A DNA stretch of 64,000 nt from Dendrobium chrysotoxum (lineage: Eukaryota; Streptophyta; Magnoliopsida; Asparagales; Orchidaceae), in contig CM034309.1 in NCBI GenBank assembly GCA_019925795.1, positions 17,168,729 to 17,232,728 on the forward strand. The letters run 5' to 3'. Position 1 is the stretch's first letter, and every line of letters begins with the position of its first letter. Below the pieces are notes generated by a model. That model was not told the origin of the DNA. It did not search any database and was given only the letters and a program-made list of their open reading frames with translations. This document shows, in pieces, positions 13,101 to 25,655 of this stretch. The position numbers and the translations under genes are program-made.

Positions 13101-16100
13101 AAAATGGCTGAAACTTTGGGTAATTAATTTTCTAACGCAATGACCTTCAAATTAAATAAAATTTGAACCTAAGGTACATCATGTCACTAAGTTTTCTATG
13201 TTCAAGTTTCGCCCCTATTGGGTGTGTGTACAATCTCCTAAGAATTTTCTAAGTTTTCTAAACATTTCCTTAATTATTTTTTCTAGGTGTCTCTTCTATT
13301 CAAATGGGCTTGAAATTATGTGTGGCTAACCCTGCTACATATGCAATCATACCACACAAATTACGTAGCCTAATTTAATAGAAAAATGGAGTTATGAATT
13401 TTCAAAGTTATGGGTCCAAAATGGACCCATTACCTTAAAAATTCACATCACAGAAAAATACAGAGTATCTAATCTTATAAAAATCACACTATATGTCTAA
13501 GATGCTCAAGAACATTCCACCAAAATTTGGGATCCATTTGATCCCCGGATTGCAAGAAAATTGAGAAAAACTGAAATCAAACAAAACACTATTTTTTCTC
13601 AATCCAAAGCTCAAAACAACTTCATTTTAAATTTAACGAATTCTACATTTAATTACCTTTCCAACGAGCCTAAAAACATCTAATTCGATGAAAAATTCAA
13701 TTTTCTGTGAATTTTAGAAGATTCTAAGGATTTAAAGCTTTTTTTTACTCAAAATAATAAAAAAATGGCAGCGATAATGATTGCACCGCAACCGCCATCT
13801 TAAATATTATTTGAGATTTTTAATGATTTTTAATTAATTAATTTAATTAATTGTTAATTTTTATTAAAAGTCAAATTAAAGTTGAATTAGGAGTCCAGTC
13901 AAGGGGCTTTTTTTTTCTAGGTAGAGGACTAAGTTTTGATCAATTTGAGGTATTATGTGTAATTTTTGGATTTAATTTAGATTTATTATAGTTTTTTGAA
14001 TTTTTTGGCTCCTAAAAATGGCTGAAACTTTGGGTAATTAATTTTCTAACGTAATGACCTTCAAATTAAATAAAATTTGAACCTAAGGTACATCATGTCA
14101 CTAAGTTTTCTATGTTCAAGTTTCGCCCCTATTGGGTGTGTGTATAATCTCCTAGGAATTTTCTAAGTTTTCTAGACATTTCCTTAATTATTTTTTCTAG
14201 GTGTCTCTTCTATTCAAATGGGCTTGAAATTATGTGTGGCTAACCCTGCTACATATGCAATCATACCACACAAATTATGTAGCCTAATTTAATAGAAAAA
14301 TGGAGTTATGAATTTTCAAAGTTTTGGGTCCAAAATGGACCCATTACCTTAAAAATTCACATCACAGAAAAATACAGAGTATCTGATCCGAGAAAAATCA
14401 CACTATATGCCTAAGATGCTCAAGAACATTCCACCAAAATTTGGGATCCATTTGATCCCCGGATTGCAAGAAAATTGAGAAAAATTGAAATCAAATAAAA
14501 CACTATTTTTTCTCAATCCAAAGCTCAAAACAACTTCATTTTAAATTTAACGAATTCTACATTTAATTACCTTTCCAACGAGCCTAAAAACATCTAATTC
14601 GATGAAAAATTCAATTTTCTGTGAATTTTAGAAGATTCTAAGCATTTAAAGCTTTTTTTTACTCAAAATAATAAAAAAATGGCAGCGATAATGATTGCAC
14701 CGCAACCGCCATCTTAAATATTATTTGAGATTTTTAATGATTTTTAATTAATTGTTAATTTTTATTAAAAGTCAAATTAAAGTTGAATTAGGAGTCCAGT
14801 CAAGGGGCTTTTTTTTTCTAGGTAGAGGACTAAGTTTTGGTCAATTTGAGGTATTATGTGTAATTTTTGGATTTAATTTAGATTTATTATAGTTTTTTGA
14901 ATTTTTTGGGTCCTAAAAATGGCTGAAACTTTGGGTAATTAATTTTCTAACGTAATGACCTTCAAATTAAATAAAATTTGAACCTAAGGTACATCATGTC
15001 ACTAAGTTTTCTATGTTCAAGTTTCGCCCCTATTGGGTGTGTGTACAATCCCCTAGGAATTTTCTAAGTTTTCTAAACATTTCCTTAATTATTTTTTCTA
15101 GGTGTCTCTTCTATTCAAATGGGCTTGAAATTATGTGTGGCTAACCCTGCTACATATGCAATCATACCACACAAATTATGTAGCCTAATTTAATAGAAAA
15201 ATGGAGTTATGAATTTTCAAAGTTTTGGGTCCAAAATGGACCCATTACCTTAAAAATTCACATCACAGAAAAATACAGAGTATCTGATCCGAGAAAAATC
15301 ACACTATATGCCTAAGATGCTCAAGAACATTCCACCAAAATTTGGGATCCATTTGATCCCCGGATTGCAAGAAAATTGAGAAAAACTGAAATCAAACAAA
15401 ACACTATTTTTTCTCAATCCAAAGCTCAAAACAACTTCATTTTAAATTTAATGAATTCTACATTTAATTACCTTTCTAACGAGCCTAAAAACATCTAATT
15501 CGGTGAAAAATTCATTTTTCTGTGAATTTTAAAAGATTCTAAGCATTTAAAGCTTTTTTTTACTCAAAATAATAAAAAAATAGCAGCGATAATGATTGCA
15601 CCGCAACCGCCATCTTAAATATTATTTGAGATTTTTAATAATTTTGAATTAATTAATTTAACTAATTGTTAATTTTTATTAAAAGTCAAATTAAAGTTGA
15701 ATTAGGAGTCCAGTCAAGGGGCTTTTTTTTTTCTAGGTAGAGGACTAAGTCTTTGTCAATTTGAGGTATTATGTGTAATTTTTGGATTTAATTTAGATTT
15801 ATTATAGTTTTTTGAATTTTTTGGGTCCTAAAAATGGCTGAAATTTTGGGTAATTAATTTTCTAACGTAATGACCTTCAAATTAAATAAAATTTGAACCT
15901 AAGGTACATCATGTCACTAAGTTTTCTATGTTCAAGTTTCGCCCCTATTGGGTGTGTGTACAATCTCCTAGGAATTTTCTAAGTTTTCTAGACATTTCCT
16001 TAATTATTTTTTCTAGGTGTCTCTTCTATTCAAATGGGCTTGAAATTATGTGTGGCTAACCCTGCTACATATGCAATCATACCACACAAATTATGTAGCC

Positions 16101-19100
16101 TAATTTAATAGAAAAATGGAGTTACGAATTTTCAAAGTTTTGGGTCCAAAATGGACCCATTACCTTAAAAATTCACATCACAGAAAAATACAGAGTATCT
16201 GATCCTAGAAAAATCACACTATATGTCTAAGATGCTCAAGAACATTCCACCAAAATTTGGGATCCATTTGACCCCCGGATTGCAAGAAAATTAAGAAAAA
16301 TTGAAATCAAACAAAAAACTATTTTTTCTCAATCCAAAGCTCAAAACAACTTCATTTTAAATTTAATGAATTCTACATTTAATTACCTTTCCAACGAGCC
16401 TAAAAATATCTAATTCGATGAAAAATTTAATTTTCTGTGAATTTTAGAAGATTCTAAGCATTTAAAGCTTTTTTTTACTCAAAATAATAAAAAAATGGCA
16501 GCGATAATGATTGCACCGCAACCGCCATCTTAAATATTATTTGAGATTTTTAATGATTTTTAATTAATTAATTTAATTAATTATTAATTTTTATTAAAAG
16601 TCAAATTAAAGTTGAATTAGAAGTCCAGTCAAGGGGCTTTTTTTTTCTAGGTAGAGGACTAAGTTTTTGTCAATTTGAGGTATTATGTGTAATTTTTGGA
16701 TTTAATTTAGATTTATTATAGTTTTTTGAATTTTTTGGGTCCTAAAAATGGCTGAAACTTTGGGTAATTAATTTTCTAACGTAATGACCTTCAAATTAAA
16801 TAAAATTTGAACCTAAGGTACATCATGTCACTAAGTTTTCTATGTTCAAGTTTCGCCCCTATTGGGTGTGTGTACAATCTCCTAGGAATTTTCTAAGTTT
16901 TCTAGACATTTCCTTAATTATTTTTTCTAGGTGTCTCTTCTATTCAAATGGGCTTGAAATTATGTGTGGCTAACCCTGCTACATATGCAATCATACCACA
17001 CAAATTATGTAGCCTAATTTAATAGAAAAATGGAGTTATGAATTTTCAAAGTTTTGGGTCCAAAATGGACCCATTACCTTAAAAATTCACATCACAGAAA
17101 AATAGAGTATCTAATCTTAGAAAAATCACACTATATGCTTAAGATGCTCAAGAACATTCCACCAAAATTTGGGATCCATTTGATCCCCGGATTGCAAGAA
17201 AATTGAGAAAAACTGAAATCAAACAAAACACTATTTTTTCTCAATCAAAAGCTCAAAACAACTTCATTTTAAATTTAATGAATTCTACATCTAATTACCT
17301 TTCCAACGAGCCTAAAAACATCTATTTCGGTGAAAAATTCAATTTTCAGTGAATTTTAGAAGATTCTAAGCATTTAAAGCTTTTTTTACTCAAAATAATA
17401 AAAAAATGGCAGCGATAATGACTGCACCGCAACCGCCATCTTAAATATTATTTGAGATTTTTAATGATTTTTAATTAATTAATTTAATTAATTGTTAATT
17501 TTTATTAAAAGTCAAATTAAAGTTGAATTAGGAGTCCAGTCAAGGGACTTTTTTTTTCTAGGTAGAGGACTAAGTTTTGGTCAATTTTAGGTATTATGTG
17601 TAATTTTTGGATTTAATTTAGATTTATTATAGTTTTTTGAATTTTTTGGCTCCTAAAAATGGCTGAAACTTTTGCTAATTAATTTTCTAACGTAATGACC
17701 TTCAAATTAAATAAAATTTGAACCTAAGGTACATCATGTCACTAAGTTTTCTATGTTCAAGTTTCGCCCCTATTGGGTGTGTGTACAATCTCCTAGGAAT
17801 TTTCTAAGTTTTCTAGACATTTCCTTAATTATTTTTTCTAGGTGTCTCTTCTATTTAAATGGGCTTGAAATTATGTGTGGCTAACCCTGCTACATATGCA
17901 ATCATACCACACAAATTATGTAACCTAATTTAATAGAAAAATGGAGTTATGAATTTTCAAAGTTTTGGGTCCAAAATGGACCCATTACCTTAAAAATTCA
18001 CATCACAGAAAAATACAGAGTATCTGATCCTAGAAAAATCACACTATATGTCTAAGATGCTCAAGAACATTCCACCAAAATTTGGGATCCATTTGATCCC
18101 CGGATTGCAAGAAAATTGAGAAAAATTGAAATCAAACAAAACACTATTTTTTCTCAATTCAAAGCTCAAAACAACTTCATTTTAAATTTAATGAATTCTA
18201 CATTTAATTACCTTTCCAACGAGCCTAAAAACATCTAATTCGATGAAAAATTTAATTTTCTATGAATTTTAGAAGATTCTAAGCATTTAAAGCTTTTTTT
18301 TACTCAAAATAATAAAAAAATGGCAGCGATAATGATTGCACCGCAACCGCCATCTTAAATATTATTTGAGATTTTTAATAATTTTTAATTAATTAATTTA
18401 ATTAATTGTTAATTTTTATTAAAAGTCAAATTAAAGTTGAATTAGGAGTCCAGTCAAGGGGCTTTTTTTTTCTAGGTAGAGGACTAAGTTTTGGTCAATT
18501 TGAGGTATTATGTGTAATTTTTGGATTTAATTTAGATTTATTATAGTTTTTTGAATTTTTTGGGTCCTAAAAATGGCTGAAACTTTGGGTAATTAATTTT
18601 CTAACGTAATGATCTTCAAATTAAATAAAATTTGAACCTAAGGTACATCATGTCACTAAGTTTTCTATGTTCAAGTTTCGCCCCTATTGGGTGTGTGTAC
18701 AATCTCCTAGGAATTTTCTAAGTTTTCTAGACATTTCCTTAATTATTTTGCCTAGGTGTCTCTTCTATTCAAATGGGCTTGAAATTATGTGTGGCTAACC
18801 CTGCTACATATGCAATCATACCACACAAATTATGTAGCCTAATTTAATAGAAAAATGAAGTTATGAATTTTCAAAGTTTTGGGTCCAAAATGGACCCATT
18901 ACCTTAAAAATTTACATCACAGAAAAATACAGAGTATCTGATCCTAGAAAAATCACACTATATGCCTAAGATGCTCAAGAACATTCCACCAAAATTTGGG
19001 ATCCATTTGATCCCCGGATTGCAAGAAAATTGAGAAAAACTGAAATCAAACAAAACACTATTTTTTCTCAATCCAAAGCTCAAAACAACTTCATTTTAAA

Positions 19101-22100
19101 TTTAATGAATTCTACATTTAATTACCTTTCCAAGGAGCCTAAAAACATCTATTTCGGTGAAAAATTCAATTTTCAGTGAATTTTAGAAGATTCTAAGCAT
19201 TTAAAGCTTTTTTTACTCAAAATAATAAAAAAATGGCAGCGATAATGACTGCACTGCAACCGCCATCTTAAATATTATTTGAGATTTTTAATGATTTTTA
19301 ATTAATTAATTTAATTAATTGTTAATTTTTATTAAAAGTCAAATTAAAGTTGAATTAGGAGTCCAGTCAAGGGACTTTTTTTTCTAGGTAGAGGACTAAG
19401 TTTTGGTCAATTTTAGGTATTATGAGTAATTTTTAGATTTAATTTAGATTTATTATAGTTTTTTGAATTTTTTGGGTCCTAAAAATGGCTGAAACTTTGG
19501 GTAATTAATTTTCTAACGTAATGACCTTCAAATTTAATAAAATTTGAACCTAAGGTACATCATGTCACTAAGTTTTCTATGATCAAGTTTCGCCCCTATT
19601 GGGTGTGTGTACAATCTCCTAGGAATTTTCTAAGTTTTCTAGATATTTCCTTAATTATTTTTCCTAGGTGTCTCTTCTATTCAAATGGGCTTGAAATTAT
19701 GTGTGGCTAACCCTGCTACATATGCAATCATACCACACAAATTATGTTGCCTAATTTAATAGAAAAATGGAGTTATGAATTTTCAACATTTTGGGTCCAA
19801 AATGGACCCATTACCTTAAAAATTCACATCACAGAAAAATACAGAGTATCTGATCCTAGAAAAATCACACTATATGCCTAAGATGCTCAAGAACATTCCA
19901 CCAAAATTTGGGATCCATTTGATCCCCGGATTGCAAGAAAATTGAGAAAAACTGAAATCAAACAAAACACTATTTTTTCTCAATCCAAAGCTCAAAACAA
20001 CTTCATTTTAAATTTAATGAATTCTATATTTAATTACCTTTCCAACGAGCCTAAAAACATCTAATTCGGTGAAATATTCAATTTTCTGTGAATTTTAGAA
20101 GATTCTAAGCATTTAAAGCTTTTTTTACTCAAAATAATAAAAGAGTGGCAGCGATAATGATTGCACCGCAACCGCCATCTTAAATATTATTTGAGATTTT
20201 TAATGATTTTTAATTAATTAATTTAATTAATTATTAATTTTTATTAAAAGCCAAATTAAAGTTGAATTAGGAGTCCAGTCAAGGGGCTTTTTTTTTTCTA
20301 GGTAGAGGACTAAGTCTTTGTCAATTTGAGGTATTATGTGTAATTTTTAGATTTAATTTAGATTTATTATAGTTTTTTGAATTTTTTGGGTCCTAAAAAT
20401 GGCTGAAACTTTGGGTAATTAATTTTCTAACGTAATGACCTTCAAATTAAATAAAATTTGAACCTAAGGTACATCATGTCACTAAGTTTTCTATGTTCAA
20501 GTTTCGCCCCTATTGGGTGTGTGTACAATCTCCTAGGAATTTTCTAAGTTTTCTAGATATTTCCTTAATTATTTTGCCTAGGTGTCTCTTCTATTCAAAT
20601 GGGCTTGAAATTATGTGTGGCTAACCCTGCTACATATGCAATCATACCACACAAATTATGTAGCCTAATTTAATAGAAAAATGAAGTTATGAATTTTCAA
20701 AGTTTTGGGTCCAAAATGGACCCATTACCTTAAAAATTCACATCACAGAAAAATACAGAGTATCTGATCCTAGAAAAATCACACTATATGCCTAAGATGC
20801 TCAAGAACATTCCACCAAAATTTGGGATCCATTTGATCCCCGGATTGCAAGAAAATTGAGAAAAACTGAAATCAAACAAAACAGTATTTTTTCTCAATCC
20901 AAAGCTCAAAACAACTTCATTTTAAATTTAATGAATTCTACATTTAATTACCTTTCCAACGAGCCTAAAAACATCTATTTCGGTGAAAAATTCAATTTTC
21001 AGTGAATTTTAGAAGATTCTAAGCATTTAAAGCTTTTTTTACTCAAAATAATAAAAAAATGGCAGCGATAATGACTGCACCGCAACCGCCATCTTAAATA
21101 TTATTTGAGATTTTTAATGATTTTTAATTAATTAATTTAATTAATTGTTAATTTTTATTAAAAGTCAAATTAAAGTTGAATTAGGAGTCCAGTCAAGGGA
21201 CTTTTTTTTCTAGGTAGAGGACTAAGTTTTGGTCAATTTTAGGTATTATGAGTAATTTTTAGATTTAATTTAGATTTATTATAGTTTTTTGAATTTTTTG
21301 GCTCCTAAAAATGGCTGAAACTTTTGGTAATTAATTTTCTAACGTAATGACCTTCAAATTAAATAAAATTTGAACCTAAGGTACATCATGTCACTAAGTT
21401 TTCTATGTTCAAGTTTCGCCCCTATTGGGTGTGTGTACAATCTCCTAGGAATTTTCTAAGTTTTCTAGACATTTTCTTAATTATTTTTCCTAGGTGTCTC
21501 TTCTATTCAAATGGGCTTGAAATTATGTGGGGCTAACCCTGCTACATATGCAATCATACCACACAAATTATGTAGCCTAATTTAATAGAAAAATGGAGTT
21601 ATGAATTTTTAAAGTTTTGGGTCCAAAATGGACCCATTACCTTAAAAATTCACATCACAGAAAAATACAGAGTATCTGATCCGAGAAAAATCACACCATA
21701 TGCCTAAGATGCTCAAGAACATTCCACCAAAATTTGGGATCCATTTAATCCCCGGATTGTAAGAAAATTGAGAAAAACTGAAATTAAAGAAAACACTATT
21801 TTTTCTCAATCCAAAGCTCAAAACAATGTCATTTTAAATTTAATGAATTCTACATTTAATTACCTTTCTAACGAGCCTAAAAACATCTAATTCGGTGAAA
21901 AATTCAATTTTCTGTGAATTTTAGAAGATTCTAAGCATTTAAAGCTTTTTTTACTCAAAATAATAAAAAAAATAGCAGCGATAATGATTGCACCGCAACC
22001 GCCATCTTAAATATTATTTGAGATTTTTAATGATTTTTAATTAATTAATTTAATTAATTGTTAATTTTTATTAAAAGTCAAATTAAAGTTGAATTAGGAG

Positions 22101-25100
22101 TCCAGTCAAGGGGCTTTTTTTTTCTAGGTAGAGGACTAAGTTTTGGTCAATTTGAGATATTATGTGTAATTTTTAGATTTAATTTAGATTTATTATAGTT
22201 TTTTGAATTTTTTGGGTCCTAAAAATGGCTGAAACTTTGGGTAATTATTTTCTAACGTAATGACCTTCAAATTAAATAAAATTTGAACCTAAGGTACATC
22301 ATGTCACTAAGTTTTCTATGTTCAAGTTTCGCCCATATTGGGTGTGTGTACAATCTCCTAGGAATTTTCTAAGTTTTCTAGACATTTCCTTAATTATTTT
22401 TCCTAGGTGTCTCTTCTATTCAAATGGGCTTGAAATTATGTGTGGCTAACCCTGCTACATATGCAATCATACCACACAAATTATGTAGCCTAATTTAATA
22501 GAAAAATGAAGTTATGAATTTTCAAAGTTTTGGGTCCAAAATGGACCCATTACCTTAAAAATTCACATCACAGAAAAATACAGAGTATCTGATCCTAGAA
22601 AAATCACGCTATATGCCTAAGATGCTCAAGAACATTCCACCAAAATTTGGGATCCATTTGATCCCCGAATTGCAAGAAAATTGAGAAAAACTGAAATCAA
22701 ACAAAATACTATTTTTTCTCAATCCAAAGCTCAAAACAAATTCATTTTAAATTTAATGAATTCTACATTTAATTACCTTTCCAAAGAGCCTAAAAACATC
22801 TAATTCGGTGAAAAATTCAATTTTCTGTGAATTTTAGAAGATTCTAAGCATTTAAAGCTTTTTTTTACTCAAAATAATAAAAAAATGGCAGCGATAATGA
22901 TTGCACCGCAACCGCCATCTTAAATATTATTTGAGATTTTTAATGATTTTTAATTAATTAATTTAATTAATTATTAATTTTTATTAAAAGTCAAATTAAA
23001 GTTGAATTAGGAGTCCAGTCAAGGGGCTTTTTTTTTCTAGGTAGAGGACTAAGTTTTGATCAATTTGAGGTATTATGTGTAATTTTTGGATTTAATTTAG
23101 ATTTATTATAGTTTTTTGAATTTTTTGGGTCCTAAAAATGGCTGAAACTTTGGGTAATTAATTTTCTAACGTAATGACCTTCAAATTTAATAAAATTTGA
23201 ACCTAAGGTACATCATGTCACTAAGTTTTCTATGATCAAGTTTCGCCCCTATTGGGTGTGTGTACAATCTCCTAGGAATTTTCTAAGTTTTCTAGATATT
23301 TCCTTAATTATTTTTCCTAGGTGTCTCTTCTATTCAAATGGGCTTGAAATTATGTGTGGCTAACCCTGCTACATATGCAATCATACCACACAAATTATGT
23401 TGCCTAATTTAATAGAAAAATGGAGTTATGAATTTTCAACATTTTGGGTCCAAAATGGACCCATTACCTTAAAAATTCACATCACAGAAAAATACAGAGT
23501 ATCTGATCCTAGAAAAATCACACTATATGCCTAAGATGCTCAAGAACATTCCACCAAAATTTGGGATCCATTTGATCCCCGGATTGCAAGAAAATTGAGA
23601 AAAACTGAAATCAAACAAAACACTATTTTTTCTCAATCCAAAGCTCAAAACAACTTCATTTTAAATTTAATGAATTCTATATTTAATTACCTTTCCAACG
23701 AGCCTAAAAACATCTAATTCGGTGAAATATTCAATTTTCTGTGAATTTTAGAAGATTCTAAGCATTTAAAGCTTTTTTTACTCAAAATAATAAAAGAGTG
23801 GCAGCGATAATGATTGCACCGCAACCGCCATCTTAAATATTATTTGAGATTTTTAATGATTTTTAATTAATTAATTTAATTAATTATTAATTTTTATTAA
23901 AAGCCAAATTAAAGTTGAATTAGGAGTCCAGTCTAGGGGCTTTTTTTTTTCTAGGTAGAGGACTAAGTCTTTGTCAATTTGAGGTATTATGTGTAATTTT
24001 TAGATTTAATTTAGATTTATTATAGTTTTTTGAATTTTTTGGGTCCTAAAAATGGCTGAAACTTTGGGTAATTAATTTTCTAATGTAATGACCTTCAAAT
24101 TAAATAAAATTTGAACCTAAGGTACATCATGTCACTAAGTTTTCTATGTTCAAGTTTCGCCCCTATTGGGTGTGTGTACAATCTCCTAGGAATTTTCTAA
24201 GTTTTCTAGACATTTTCTTAATTATTTTTTTTAGGTGTCTCTTCTATTCAAATGGGCTTGAAATTATGTGTGGCTAACCCTGCTACATATGCAATCATAC
24301 CACACAAATTATGTAGCCTAATTTAATAGAAAAATGGAGTTATGAATTTTCAAAGTTTTGGGTCCAAAATGGACCCATTACCTTAAAAATTCACATCACA
24401 GAAAAATACAGAGTATCTGATCCTAGAAAAATCACACTATATGTCTAAGATGCTCAAGAACATTCCACCAAAATTTGGGATCCATTTGATCCCTGGATTG
24501 CAAGAAAATTGAGAAAAATTGAAATCAAACAAAACACTATTTTTTCTCAATCCAAAGCTCAAAACAACTTAATTTTAAATTTAATGAATTCTAAATTTAA
24601 TTACCTTTCCAACGAGCGTAAAAATATCTAATTCGATGAAAAATTCAATTTTCTGTGAATTTTAGAAGATTCTAAGCATTTAAAGCTTTTTTTTACTCAA
24701 AATAATAAAAAAATGGCAGCGATAATGATTGCACCGCAACCGCCATCTTAAATATTATTTGAGATTTTTAATGATTTTTAATTAATTAATTTAATTAATT
24801 GTTAATTTTTATTAAAAGTCAAATTAAAGTTGAATTAGGAGTCCAGTCAAGGGGCTTTTTTTTTCTAGGTAGAGGACTAAGTTTTGGTCAATTTGAGGTA
24901 TTATGTGTAATTTTTGGATTTAATTTAGATTTATTATAGTTTTTTGAATTTTTTGGGTCCTAAAAATGGCTGAAACTTTGGGTAATTAATTTTCTAACGT
25001 AATGACCTTCAAATTAAATAAAATTTGAACCTAAGGTACATCATGTCACTAAGTTTTCTATGTTCAAGTTTCGCCCCTATTGGGTGTGTGTACAATCTCC

Positions 25101-25655
25101 TAGGAATTTTCTAAGTTTTCTAGACATTTCCTTAATTATTTTTCCTAGGTGCCTCTTCTATTCAAATGGGCTTGAAATTATGTGTGGCTAACCCTGCTAC
25201 ATATGCAATCATACCACACAAATTATGTAGCTTAATTTAATAGAAAAATGGAGTTATGAATTTTCAAAGTTTTGGGTCCAAAATGGACCCATTACCTTAA
25301 AAATTCACATCACAGAAAAATACAGAGTATCTGATCCTAGAAAATCACACTATATGCCTAAGATGCTCAAGAACATTCCACCAAAATTTGGGATCCATTT
25401 GATCCCCGGATTGCAAGAAAATTGAGAAAAACTGAAATCAAACAAAACACTATTTTTTCTCAATCCAAACCTCAAAACAACTTAATTTTAAATTTAATGA
25501 ATTCTACATTTAATTACCTTTCCAACGAGCCTAAAAACATCTAATTCGGTGAAAAATTCAATTTTATGTGAATTTTAGAAGATTCTAAGCATTTAAAGCT
25601 TTTTTTTACTCAAAATAATAAAAAAATGGCAGCGATAATGATTGCACCGCCACCG
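10147..25655. repeat. Tandem satellite array: 17 units of about 912 bp
   Basis: Unit starts, taken at TAAATATTATTTGAG, are near 10147, 11060, 11972, 12886, 13800, 14715, 15616, 16531, 17442, 18356, 19269, 20181, 21096, 22008, 22920, 23832 and 24748; the array ends at about 25655. Spacing is 911-916 bp except one unit of 901 bp, which lost part of its TTAATTAATT tract, and a last unit of about 907 bp. Each unit ends in a GC-rich tail (GGCAGCGATAATGATTGCAC...CCGCCATC) that joins the next AT-rich start. Units look more than 95% identical by eye. The unit corresponds, in reverse, to a single-copy part of R1 (about 35280-36640), so the array arose by tandem amplification inside an LTR-like body. 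No ORF of note lies in any unit. Confidence 0.95.

Noticed and set aside
10147..25655. CRISPR-like repeat array
   Set aside because: Units are about 912 bp and contiguous, with no short repeats and unique spacers; it is a tandem satellite in a plant sequence.
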